From Ipomoea triloba (taxonomy: Eukaryota > Streptophyta > Magnoliopsida > Solanales > Convolvulaceae), in the NCBI RefSeq assembly GCF_003576645.1, contig NC_044916.1:25939294-26003293 (forward strand): 64,000 nucleotides of DNA, written 5' to 3'. Positions 11,761 through 23,707 of this stretch are shown piece by piece. The stretch's first letter is position 1; every line of letters starts with the position of its first letter. The position numbers and the translations under genes are program-made. Under the pieces are notes generated by a model that saw only the letters and a program-made list of their open reading frames with translations, was not told where the DNA came from and searched no databases.

Positions 11761-11801
11761 AAAAAAAAAAAAAAAAAAANAAAAAAAAAAAAAAAAAAAA
11801 A
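11761..11801. repeat. Poly-A run with one N
   Basis: Homopolymer A of about 40 bases with N at 11780; the length is unreliable. Confidence 0.9.
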
Positions 11802-12389
11802 ACTAGGTATAAATTTGTCCAACTGTGTAATATTCAGTTGATATCTTTTTATTCATTTTTTAATGTTTTAAGTTATTTTAAGCATAACAAGCTGTTGGAA
11901 GGGAAATCATACGAAACTTTTACCGGATACCAAAAACAAAATTAAGGAATAAAGTAATTTAAAATGTCATAACGGTATAGTATTGGATTTATATATATAT
12001 GAATTCAACTAAATTATGAATAAAAAAATTTATTTTGTGAACCAAAAATTTTCTAGTGCGCTCAAATTCATGGCTGGTAATTAATGTCAGCGTCTAAAAG
12101 TCAAAGCTTGAACAATAATGAGTGTGATGGAAAAATTACTGGCCTGGCAAACACTTTATAAGATATGATGATGAGATAAAAAGCTTCCTGTATTCAGATT
12201 TCAGACGTAGTTTTCACATGCAAGTGTGAAGGAGTGGAGTGATAAAAGCTGTAGGTAGCAGCAAATCTTCTGACCAAAATCTGCGTTTCATGCATGCGTG
12301 CATGAACCTGCCCCAGATAGATAAATGCCCCAAACCCATTCATTTCCGGTTGGACCGATGCTATGCTCGTGCACATATATATATATATA

Positions 12390-12812
12390 TATAGGGTAAG
12401 GTTTCACTGAGATCTGTTTAGGTAAGATCGTGAGATTAGATCTTGTGCATGCATGTAATATTTTTTAATGATCTAGATTGATTGACACACCCTCAGTTCC
12501 CATATATTTAATCACCTTTTGCATACACTTCAATTTGGAATCTTAATCAATCTAGACCATTAAAAAATTTTGAAATCAAATCTTGTAAATCAATCTAAAA
12601 AATTTTAATAGTCTATATTGTTTGACGCACCACTCTGTTCGCAGACACTTAATTACCGTTCGCACACACTTAATTATCGTTCGCACACATTTTATCACCG
12701 TTCGCACACACTTCAACTTAAAATCTTAAATCAATCTAGACCATTAGATTATTACATGGATGCAAAAGATCTGATCTCACAATCTTATCTAAACAAGTGA
12801 TCTCATATGATT
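12390..12812. mobile_element. Foldback element beside a TA repeat, with internal CGCACACACTTAATTA-like repeats
   Basis: The left arm (12404-12443, GAGATCTGTTTAGGTAAGAT) is the near reverse complement of the right arm (12764-12806, ATCTTATCTAAACAAGTGAT). Inside, TCAATCTAGACCATTA phrases occur in both orientations. CCGTTCGCACACACTT-like units repeat about four times (12635-12710). No coding sequence. Confidence 0.65.
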
Positions 12813-13390
12813 CATACCTTCATACCCACCCGAAAATCTGAAATGTAAAGCTGTCTAGCCCAAGAGTTACCTTTTGATTATTCAACATGATGGAACTAAT
12901 TCGAAACTGGTTTACGTATATACCTAATCTATCATGGAGTAATTTGTGTGCATTCATGTTGGTTCACATGATCTCGCGGGGAGGTGGTCTCATTGAAAAT
13001 AGTGTTAGTAAAATGTGAGGATTGATCTCAATCGTCCATCAGAGTTCATTAATGGTTGAGAATTTTAGTTAAAAATTGGTCAATTTTATAATTATAAATT
13101 TTCTTTTTGAAATGAATTATTAAAAAATTTAAGAGTAATGTTTATTTTATAATTATTGCAAACTTGAAAATTTAGTAATAATAAAATCTAAATCTTTAAT
13201 TTCTCAAGATGAAAGGTGTAATTGTGTAGATGAGTCAACACTTTTTACATAGAGATGTACTCTCAATTGAACCATCCCATATATATAATTCTACATGCAT
13301 TTATAGAATATCAAGTAAATATACGTACTATAAAATAAACAAAAGAAAACAGCTATTTTGGAATAAGTCAAGTTAAATTTTACTATCTTA

Positions 13391-13638
13391 GGGTGTATAT
13401 TTGGGTGGCACAAGGTATCGAAATCATGAATATGAACAAAAATATCAAAACAAAAATCTAAAAACTAAGCTCCGCACTAATCCAAATTTAAAAATCAGAT
13501 TATCAATAAGATGGAATGATACTCATTTTTAATGAGTAATCAAATCCTATAGTTGTGTTTTAAAAAGTCATAATCAGAACACTAATTATAATTTTGATTC
13601 TCATTATTGGTGTGTAAACCCATGAACTAAACACACCC
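13391..13638. mobile_element. Harbinger-type MITE, 248 bp
   Basis: TSD TTA on both sides (13388-13390 and 13639-13641). Ends GGGTGTATATTTGG and CTAAACACACCC are inverted. Confidence 0.75.
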
Positions 13639-14468
13639 TTAATGGTAATTTTAGGTGTGTTGGTTTATGTAAATTAGTTATATTACTCGGACTAAGAATA
13701 TTTTTATTGAGTTTGTGATAGAGCATTAATAACTTGCGTCTTCACTACTAGTTATAACTATTGACGTAGTGGTAAGCACTTGACTTCACAATAAGTATCA
13801 AAGCAAGTAACGAGTTTAAATTTTTATGTTTGCCCTAGAGGTCTTGAGTGAAACCTGGGATCTATCAAAAGAGGTATGTATAAATATTATATTTAGTTAT
13901 ATATTATATGTATGTATGCGAGTTAGACACTTGGGCATATATTTGTGTGATTTTTAATTTTCAGAACTTTTAGTAGAACAAAAAGTTTTCATTTTTATTT
14001 TTCTTTATTATGCGTGAAGGTGAAGTTGGTAAACTGTTGTATTGCTTTGCAGACAGTTGAAAATTTTGAGGTTTTGAGGTTCCTTTTGATATTTATTGTA
14101 TATGTATCTGTTAAGTTGCTTCATGGATATAATTATTCCATATATAATTGGGTTGTTAAAGAATTATAGACCATTTGTGAATGGGAGAACTAGTTGTATG
14201 GACACAGCTTGGGTTGCATAATGATAAAATTTAGGCAATAAAAGGAGGCGGTAAATAATTATTATCAAGGTTATTAAATTACTCGAGATATTGAAATAGA
14301 TTCATGTTATCTTATTCATCCTCGACTAATTAGACACTACGGAGTAATTTAAAATGTAATTTCTAGCTATATAAATTTTATTCATTAAAATTGAATTTAT
14401 TAAGACAATTTTTTTCTTCTCATCAACTACTTGAGAACATTCGAAACATTTATGATTGATAATGCTAA

Positions 14469-14755
14469 GGGTGTACTTGTTTGGTTCGCACATGAAAATC
14501 GAAATTGGTACGGGTAATGGGTTTTGATGAAAGTATTTTGCATATTTGGTAATAGGGTGGAATAAGAATGATTATTAATAGTTGGAAAAGAATGGAGAAA
14601 GGGAAATGAAACCCTTATTTAATAAGGGTATGAGTTTTTCAATTAATGGGGTATTTCAAACTCATAGTAGTATTTTAAAATCCTGTCAACCAAACAATAA
14701 CAATCACTTTGATGCCGCCATACCTTATACCAAAACCCGTCAACCAAACACACCC
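14469..14755. mobile_element. Harbinger-type MITE, 287 bp
   Basis: TSD TAA on both sides (14466-14468 and 14756-14758). Ends GGGTGTACTTGTTTGGTT and AACCAAACACACCC are inverted. Confidence 0.8.
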
Positions 14756-14922
14756 TAAATTGCATTAGTACAAATACTAAATTGCATCAGTACAAAAACT
14801 CCAAACTGAATGTTTGGTTCACGGAATAAATTTTGAAAGAATAAAAATGTTATTCCATAGTGAATTAAATAGATAAGGAATAGAGTATAAATTATATTCT
14901 ATGATTTGATTCACTAAAATAA

Positions 14923-15374
14923 GGGTCACACTTGTGTGAGACCGTCTCACGGATCCTTATTCATGAGACGGGTCGGGTCGGGTCAAAGCACCGTGCAAAT
15001 GTCATACTTATATGTGCAAATCTCACACTTATATGCTCAAATATAACACTAATCAAAAATATAATTTTTGTTACTTATAAGAGAAAAAGTAATACATTTT
15101 TCATAATAAGTAATGTTGACAAGTACCTCTCACTTATAAGGGCAAATATAATACTTTTGAGGAAAAATGTAATACTTTTAAATCGAAATGTAAAAGTATT
15201 GTATTTTCACTTAAAAGTATTACATTTACCCTAATAAGTAACAAAAAATTTATTTTCTGATTAGTATTACATTTGAGCATATAAGTATGGCATTTGTGCA
15301 TATAAGTGTTATATTTGCATCTTGACCCGATCCGACCCGACTCATGGTGAGACGGTCTCACACAAGTTTTTGCC
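14923..15374. mobile_element. Foldback MULE-type MITE, 452 bp
   Basis: A 9-bp TSD CTAAAATAA flanks it (14914-14922 and 15375-15383). Long inverted arms contain ACTTGTGTGAGACCGTCTCA and the GACGGGTCGGGTCGGGTC repeat. The interior repeats CATATAAGTRT and AAGTATTACATTT units in mirrored orientation. A decayed half of the same family lies at about 39090-39250. Confidence 0.85.
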
Positions 15375-15488
15375 CTAAAATAATAGACTTCAAGATTTAT
15401 ATTTTAATGTTATATTGGTTTAAGGAATAAAAAGGGAATAAGTATTCAAATAACATAAATATCCTTCACACGGAATGTTATATACTTA

Positions 15489-15531
<43 letters not shown>

Positions 15532-15735
15532 GTGATTAACAATAACAACAACGACGATGATGACTACGCCTATTACTACTACTAGAGTGCTTGAGAATAG
15601 CTAATACCAGAGGACCCCCTAGGGATGACTATTCCCCTTGTAAAGTCAATTCATTCCGAAAAATAGTGTTCCCAAGAATAAAAGTCAAGACAACTCAAAC
15701 AATGAAATATGTCTATTCCTGAAAATAGTATTCAA

Positions 15736-16310
15736 TTCGAGACCTATTATTTCATAAAAAAAACATGCTATTAAGTGGAGCGAAACTATAACCATGGATT
15801 TATTTCTCAGTTTTTACCATTGCGTAATTAAATATTAAACAAAGACTTTCCAAGTGAAAATAGTCAAATATTAATTAAAACAAATTTAATGAATTTGAGG
15901 AAAAATTAGGGACGGAGGTGAGTAATTTACAGTAGACCATGTTAGTAAGGGGACTAGAGTAGAAAATATCATATATGGGATTAATAACCAATTAAACAAT
16001 TAGTGCATTTCTCCCATTCTCTTGAGTTTCCTTTTTCAAGTATGAAAATTGACAAACGCATTAATTCTATTTTGGGATAGGCATAAGACTTTTTTTTTTT
16101 TTTTTTTTTGGAATACAACTGACCCTATTACATTGTAGTATCTGTTCAAATATACTTTCTCAATCTATTGAAACACAAAGTGTCAATTCGTATCTCATAT
16201 AGAAGATCAGAGTCATTATATGCCATGAGTACAAGGTGCTTGGCATAGTTTTGCTCTACTTAATAGCATGTTTGGTTAATGAAATAATATGTCTCGAATT
16301 GAATACTATT
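15736..16310. repeat. Widely spaced inverted repeat enclosing a SINE
   Basis: AATTCGAGACCTATTATTTC (15738) is matched in reverse by GAAATAATATGTCTCGAATT (16279), with AATAGTATTC and GCATGTTTGGTT-type ends nearby. This suggests an old MITE of about 0.6 kb invaded by the SINE at 16090. Confidence 0.4.
16090..16245 (-). mobile_element. tRNA-derived SINE, minus strand, decayed
   Basis: A poly-T run (poly-A on the minus strand) is followed by CCCTATTACATTGTAGTATC, CTTTCTCAATCTATTGAA and a decayed head ending GTGCTTGGCA. This is the same family as 63515-63690. Confidence 0.65.
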
Positions 16311-17475
16311 CTTAGGAATAGACATGAGACTTAAAATTTCAAATTGTTTTTTTTTTTTCTAATTTCTTCCAACCTTAATTTAATGTTATAAACACTATAT
16401 AAGAAGTTTGCGATCGATTCTCATCAATTAACAAAACCCTCTACTAGAAGGAATTAATTAAGACTCCTATTTGGAATCTTGGTCATGTCATGTTAGGATT
16501 ATATTATCAAGATTCATAAGTTTCAATAACTCAATAAAATTTTAATTGACACAATAGGTAATATTTAGTATAAAGAAAATCTTATTCAACTTGATAAATT
16601 AATGAGAATTATAGTGATATACAATGTAATTTAACTTTTACTTCATATGAAATATTTTAGAGATGTAATTTCCTTCCTCCCAATACCATGATACAAAAAG
16701 TTAGTAGTCCCTAGTAAAATCATCCCATGATTGTATAGAAAAACACAAACAACTTCCCATAAATCCATGGTGGATCTTCGCAGGTAGATTGAGGATGGTT
16801 TTCTCAAATGTATGATTTGGGAGACAAAATCCTCATACAATCTCATATTTTGGACGTCGTACGAGATATTGGAGACACAATTTCTCCCTTTTTCTCTTTT
16901 CCATACCTCAAAATTGAGTCTCTTTTTTCACCCACATGCTTCGAGCACTTAAATGGTCATTGTATTGTATTGGATCGAAGAAAACATTCTTGGCAAAATC
17001 TCTTTTCTTTCACGTCAAATCAAGCAAAATGAGAAAACTTTTCTCAAATTCAATGTCTTGTTTGGCAATAAATGGTAGCAAGTAGTATTAATGGATAACT
17101 AATAATGGAGGAATTCGTTAATTATTATTTTTTTTTTCTAAAAGGTTAATGGGAGGAGCTAGCTGGACTTTTATTTATTGTGCACAAAAAGTTTACTCTA
17201 TCCTTGATTTTTCTTCTTAAATTTCACTTCTGTGACCAATTGATAAGCGGGTAATAGTAGATTGCGATCAATTTGTTGTATTAGTTATTTATTTATTCTT
17301 AGTTGCTAACCTGTAAAATAATTTTAAAAATTTTGGTTATATTTTATTATTTATTTAATTGTTTTTAAATTGAAGTGAAAATTATAATGGTAAAAATCAT
17401 AAGTCTTTTGAACTAAATCAAATCAAGTTTTTATTTTATTATTATTTTTTTTGGATAGCAATGGACACCCACAAT
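16246..17475. other. Intergenic, no gene seen
   Basis: AT-rich sequence with poly-T runs. A short open stretch on either strand near 16643-17032 has no recognisable domain. No RNA gene or element boundary was found. Confidence 0.6.
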
Positions 17476-18111
17476 CAGTGGCAGATCCAGAAATTTTAGT
17501 CAATGGGGGCGAAAATTTTTCTTAAACCGTAAAACATTTAGGAAATATAGTCATAGATTTGTTGTATATAAACGAAGAATAAAACACATCAAAATTTTAT
17601 AAAAATGCTCATAACAAAATATGAAAAATAATTAATTTGATAAAATAATTCAAATAGAAAACACATTATAAATTGAATCACTTAAAAGGAATATAGTCAT
17701 AAATATTGTTAGATATAGACAAAAAAAATAAAACACACTAAAACTTTATAAAAGACAAAAAATAAAACACACTAAACTTTATAAAAATATTAATAACAAT
17801 ATATGAAACATAATTAATTTGATAAAATAATTGAAATAAAAAATACATTATAAATTACACATCTCATTATTATAAAAATATTAATAACAATATATGAAAC
17901 ATAATTAATTTGATAAAATAATTGAAATAAAAAATACATTATAAATTACACATCTCATCATTATATACATAAAAGGAAAAAAAGTTGAAGGGCTACAATT
18001 ATAATCATGCCTGCAGCTCAACAGAGTCAAACCCCCCTCTGCTTAGTAAAGGCGCGAACCAACCCTCTCAGTTAACTAACCAATTGTTTATTAGTTATAT
18101 CATTTTTCATA

Positions 18112-18334
18112 TACACTATATAAATCACCAGAATAGATATATATATAGTATTATATATTATAGTATATAGTATATAATATGATATTATATATAGTACATT
18201 TAGTATAAGTANNNNNNNNNNNNNNNNNNNNNNNNNTACTTATACTAAATGTACTATATATAATATCATATTATATACTATATACTATAATATATAATAC
18301 TATATATATATCTATTCTGGTGATTTATATAGTG

Positions 18335-18336
<2 letters not shown>
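18112..18336. repeat. Perfect 100-nt inverted repeat flanking a 25-N gap
   Basis: Positions 18112-18211 and 18237-18336 are exact reverse complements over 100 bases, with N at 18212-18236 between them. Either a real snap-back sequence or a mirrored contig end from assembly. Confidence 0.95.

Positions 18337-18416
<80 letters not shown>
18337..18416. repeat. (TA)n microsatellite
   Basis: Long AT run directly after the palindrome; a second one lies at 18470-18495. Confidence 0.95.
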
Positions 18417-18418
<2 letters not shown>

Positions 18419-18469
18419 CTATTCTGGTGAGAACAAGGCTTTAGGTGTGGATGTGAGGACAAATTATGG

Positions 18470-18504
<35 letters not shown>

Positions 18505-18713
18505 AGAGTTATATAGGAGGTGGGGGCGGGGTGAGTGGGGGCAGCTGTCCCCACTGCCCCCATGCTGGATCCGTCTCTACCCACAATGGGGCAAAGTGGT
18601 AAACACTTCTATTATGTAATGTGGTCTGCAAATCACATAGGAGAAATAAATCACACTAAAAAGATTGATCATATGCAATGGGCACGAGAATCATGCTCCA
18701 CTCACTCACCATG

Positions 18714-18780
18714 CAATTGTTATGCCGTGGACCCGGGTGCACCTTGCAAGGTGCACCCGGGTCCTTAAACGGCGCCGTTT
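18714..18780 (+). repeat. Left terminal inverted repeat of the MULE, with two palindromes
   Basis: It begins CAATTGTTATGCCGTGG. Positions 18729-18764 form a perfect 36-bp palindrome (arms GGACCCGGGTGCACC around TTGCAA). After two bases a second palindrome, AAACGGCGCCGTTT, occupies 18767-18780. The same order is mirrored at the right end. Confidence 0.88.
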
Positions 18781-19811
18781 AATGGAGGGGTGTAACGGTG
18801 CNTTTTTTTTTTTAAATATATAAACGAAGACGATTCCCTTCCTCCGCAAGTTACAGTTTGCGATTCCCTTCCTCCGGCGATTCTTCACCATTTCTTCACC
18901 ATTGTTTGCGATTCTTCACCATTTCCTCCGCAAAGAGCATTTCGCCGTTTTCCGACATACTCTCATCGCCGACGATCACTACAGCACTCGTTCCCGGAAA
19001 TTTTTGCATACTATCAGCAGTCTTCAGCAGTCTTCACACTAAGCAACAGGTATTTCTTCACATTTTTTATATTTTGGGATTTTAGTTCAAAAATTTTACG
19101 TTTTATTCAATGTGAATGTGAGGTTTTCAAAATGTGAATATGGAGAATATGATGTGAATGTGAGGTTTTCAAAATGTGAATATGGAGAATATGAAGCGTG
19201 AAAATGGAGTTTTGAATGTCTATATGGAGAATATGAAGCGTGAAAATGGAGTTTTGAATGTCTAAATGCATAACATTGATAAATATAATTACAAAACGAA
19301 TGTCTAAATGCATAACATTGATAAATATAATTACAAAACATATTGCCCTTGAAAATGTGTTTTGAGTGTGAATCTAGTGTTACGAATGTGTGAATGTAAA
19401 GAGATAGTAATAGGATTACTGAACAATTATCACTGAAATGTATGAATGTGTTGTTTTCAAACTGTGAATATAGAGCATTGCTTCTGTGAATGTAGTGATT
19501 TGAGTGTGTGAATGCATAACAGTGTTGATATAAGTACTAAACATATTGCCCCTTAATGTGTGAATCTATAGTTTTCAAAATGTGAATACACAGTATATGG
19601 TATGTGAATCTACTGTATTGAATGTGTGAATGTAGAGAAGATAGTAATCCTATTACTGAACAATTATCACTGGAATGTATGAATCTGTTGTTTTCTAACT
19701 GTGAATATCTAGTATAGCTTATGTGAATATATAGTTTTCAATGTATGAATCTATAGCCCTGTGGTGTTCTGTTTTTTATTTCTAAATTATTCAGTGGTAC
19801 AATTGGCAGCA
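18781..19811 (+). promoter_or_regulatory. Promoter, leader exon and leader intron of the Ulp1-like gene
   Basis: About 18820-19049 is richer in C and G, with repeated TTCCTCCG and TTCTTCACCATTT phrases, and ends in a good donor (CAACAG then GTATTT at 19050). A matching acceptor TTGGCAG ends at 19809, two bases before the chosen ATG. This suggests a non-coding first exon and a 760-bp leader intron (19050-19809). The intron is filled with TGTGAAT motifs. The transcription start is not determined. A single N lies at 18802. Confidence 0.5.
19085..19800 (+). repeat. TGTGAAT motif array in the leader intron of the Ulp-like gene
   Basis: About 15 copies of TGTGAAT, usually followed by A/G/C-T-A, all on the + strand, with degenerate companions such as GTATGAAT and GCGTGAAAATGG. 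Two short tandem duplications are visible: 19107-19190 (GATGTGAATGTGAGG units) and 19195-19340 (units ending ATAATTACAAAAC). Confidence 0.85.
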
Positions 19812-22800
19812 ATGGTGAACACAAGAGCTATACTTCCCTCTCAAGCTGGAGAGGCAGACAGTTCAGACTCGTCTATCCCAGCCGAAGTAAGAACAAAACA
19901 GCGTAATGATAGGCCCTCTGCCGCTGAAAAACAAACAGGGAAGAGGAAATCAGTGGAAAAAGGGGAAGGTGGTTGCGCTGAAAGAGCAGCAAAGAGAAAA
20001 ACTGCAACAAAAAATCCATGCACAGATGAGGATGAAACTGTAGAGAAACAACAGAAGACATGGAATACAAGAATGAGCCCGAAAATCGTGGCGGAGTTTG
20101 TTCAAGAGCTTACTGCTGAACAGAAAAGGGCCGTGGAAGAGATCGGATTTGGAGGGATATTACACCTCCAACTAACAAAGAGTGAAGGCCCTCTAATGAA
20201 GTACTTGATTAGGCAGTTCGATGTTTATCGCTCTGCAATCCAACTTGAAGGGGGTGAATTGCTGCTTATAGAAGAGGATGATGTTCAAAGAACATTGGGG
20301 ATCCCACAAGGGAGCAACGTGGTTGAGGAGGCCACAAGATTTGAGCATCTGTCAGAAGATGGTGATAGTGCAGCATATGCCAACCTTGTGGCATCATGGA
20401 GGGAGCGATGGGGGATTGATGGTAAATCCCCAATCACAACATCAATGCCCGGGCAGATTCTGAAAAGAGGAGACCATGGAGATATGTTTAAACGCGACTT
20501 TGTCTTATTTATAGTATCAGCAATGCTGTGTGGCCACCAAGATAGGTGTTGCAACTTTAGGATTCTAAAATCCTTGATAAACCTTGACCAGATCAAGACC
20601 TACAATTGGTGTGCCTATACACACAAGTCCATGGTCGACTCCATTCAATCTTTTCAGAAAAATGACAAGCAATTCTTCACTGGACCCGTTGCATTCATCC
20701 TAGTAAGTTCACTTTATTTTCGATTTTTCATTACTATTTTTATAAAATAATGACTTATTTGTTTGTGAATCTAATGTATTGAATCTGTGAATATATGGAT
20801 ATGAATGTGTGAATCTATAACAGATAGTAATATAATTAATGATATCTGTGAATATATACTTGTCAGTTTGTGAATATATAGTATTGAAGGTGTGAATATA
20901 TGGACATGAATGTGTGAATCTAGAACAGATACTACTGTAATTGTTGAAATATGTGAACAAGTATCACTGAAATGTGTGAATATGAACCTTTCAAACTGTG
21001 AATCTAATGTATTGAATCTGTGAATATATGGATATGAATGTGTGAATCTATAATAGATAGTAATAGTGTATTGAATATGTGAATATACTATACTGGGTTT
21101 GTGAATATATGGACATGAATGTGTGAATATGGGCTTTTCAAACTGTGAATAACCTTCAATTCTAACTCCCTGTCTTGTGCAGCTTGTGTACTTTGACCGA
21201 GTACAGTTCAAGGGGATGAGAGTGAATAGAACATACCAAACCATTGTTGGGTGGAGTGCTGAACTTGCAAGAAAAAGGGTTAGAGAAGAAAACAAAGCAG
21301 GGTCATTTGGAAGGGGGACAGTGCTCCCTAGAATATCAAATCCTACTGATATTGCTGCTGCCACCTCCAGGCAAAATGATCAACCTCCTGTTGCTGCATT
21401 GAATATCCCATCATCAAGCGTAGATAAGGTGGCCGGGATCCTACAAAAGTTGGCTTCGACAGTAGGAGAGTTTGGTGAGGCTATGGCTGAAATTGGAAAG
21501 CAAGGAGCACCCGTAAATGTTATGAGGAAGACATTTTCGGGCTTATCAAACATGCTAAATGTTGCCAACACCATAGAAGCCACTGCAACCCCAACATCCT
21601 CCCAGCTAGACGACATCTTCTTTGGTAGTGAAAGCTTCACTACGGCTGTGGATGCCCTTGTCGAAGCCTTTGAAAAGACAAGGAAGCAAATAGACCCTAA
21701 TGCCCCTCCTTTTGACTTGGGGCTATCTCAAGCAACACAGCCATCGGACCAAATAGATGCTCCGACCTTTGATTTGGGGCTGAGTCCATCACCAGCAGCA
21801 GCACAGCAACAGGAGGGGGATTTAGTGCTGACTCCACCACCACAACCAGCACAGCAGCAAGGGAGTGATTTGGGGCTGACTCCAACACCACCACCAGCAC
21901 AGCAGCAACAGAAGGACAAGGAGCAACAGCAAGACAAGGAGAAAGAGAAGGAGAAAGAGCAAGAGACAGAGGATGATGCGGGGGGACCGGGGATTGATGC
22001 CCTGGTGGATAGAATTGCAGGGGAAGCCACAAAAGATGCAACATTTTCAACCCCTGTTGTGACTAGAGTTCCTTTTCAAAGGGCTGATTCCCCTGCTGAT
22101 GAATTTGATAGGTAATGGAATACTTTTACTTAGCAGACTCTAGAACTTAGACTACAAAGAATGATCTTAGTACTATGTTTTTGTCAATCTATAGAATGGC
22201 TGTAAAAGTTAGCAATGAAGCCCTAAAATGTTATGAATGTGGACTACAAAAAATGTGAATGTTTAGTATGCAATATATGAATATAAAATTATGAAGCTGT
22301 GAATCTGTGACAGAGGTGAATCTGTGAAGCTGTGAATATGGAATATATAAACTGTGAATATACAACATTAAAGCTGTGAATCTGTAAAACTGTAAATCAT
22401 TTAACAATTTGTGAATATATATATAACAGATGGTGAATATACAATTAACAATTTGTGAACATAGGGATCTAAAGTTGTAAAGAAAGCATTGGGACACCTA
22501 AAACTAAACACCTTTAGGCTAAACCTCCAAAATTCTAAATTGTGAATATAGACCTCACAGATTGTGAACATAGTGATAACAAGGTGTGAATATATGGTTC
22601 TATATTTGGTAAGCATAAGCTTCTGTTTTTTGTTGACTAAATACTTCTATTATGTGAACACAGTGCATTGGCCGAGAGTGAATCGGACGTTGAGGATGTC
22701 ATTACTAGAAAGAGGCCTCAACGAAAGTTCAAAAACATCCCCCTCAACCTACGGTCTCCATTCTGGAACGAGCATGGGATGAAAATAAAAAATGCCACTG

Positions 22801-23676
22801 TCCCAGATAAACTCCTTTCGAACTATGCATTTGTACAAGTTTCTAGTGAACATCCTAAAGAGTATGTTCCATCTAAATATTTATTAATTACTTACATTAA
22901 TGTGAATTGGGTAAATTTTCTATTTTTTTTTAATTTTAATTCTTTTTTTGTGGCTTTTGTAGTGAGTTACTTTTCAACTTTGGTGACATTGAGATCACTA
23001 GGGATCACTTCATCTCGCTCAGTGTTGGCCAAGTTGAAAATATCTTCTTGGATGTATGGGCATTGAGGCTCTCAATGCTTGACAAAGAGCGTGCACCCGG
23101 GCAACCAAAGAGGGTGTTTTTCAGCACAATTGCCTACGTAAGTCCTTTTTAAATATACTGTTTAAATATTGGTATAACTGTGTTAGCTTGGTTACAGATT
23201 CACACATTCATACTAGTATATTCACAGTTTCTATACTCTAAATTCACATATTTCAATAATTACAGTAGTATCTGTTATAGATTCACACATTCATATCCAT
23301 ATATTCACAGCTTCAATACTATATATTCACATTCTGACAAGTATATATTTATAGATATCAGTAATTATATTACTATCTGTTATAGATTCACACATTCATG
23401 TCTATATATTCACAACTTCAATACATTATATTCACAGTTTGAAAGGTTCATATTCACACATTTCAGTGATACTTGTTCACATATTTCAATAATTACAGTA
23501 GTATCTGTTATAGATTCACACATCCATGTCCATATATTCACACCTTCAATACTATATATTCACAATCTGACAAGTATATATTCATAGATATCAGTAATTA
23601 AATTAGTATCTGTTATAGATTCACACATCCATGTCTATATATTCACAACTTCTATACATTATATTCACAGTTTGAG

Positions 23677-23707
<31 letters not shown>

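Larger units (their letters stand above)
17476..18579. mobile_element. Non-autonomous hAT element, about 1.1 kb, with an internal gap
   Basis: An 8-bp TSD CCCACAAT flanks it (17468-17475 and 18580-18587). Ends are CAGTGGCAGATCCAG and CTGGATCCGTCTCTA. The interior is AT-rich with a tandem duplication (about 17775-17965, ATTAATAACAATATATGAAA units) and TA microsatellites. It contains the perfect inverted repeat around the 25-N gap. Confidence 0.87.

Noticed and set aside
20758..21364. Minus-strand frame of 197 codons opposite the Ulp-like gene
   Set aside because: Shadow of the TGTGAAT array (repeating THSYPYIH-like text) and of exon 2; no independent signal.
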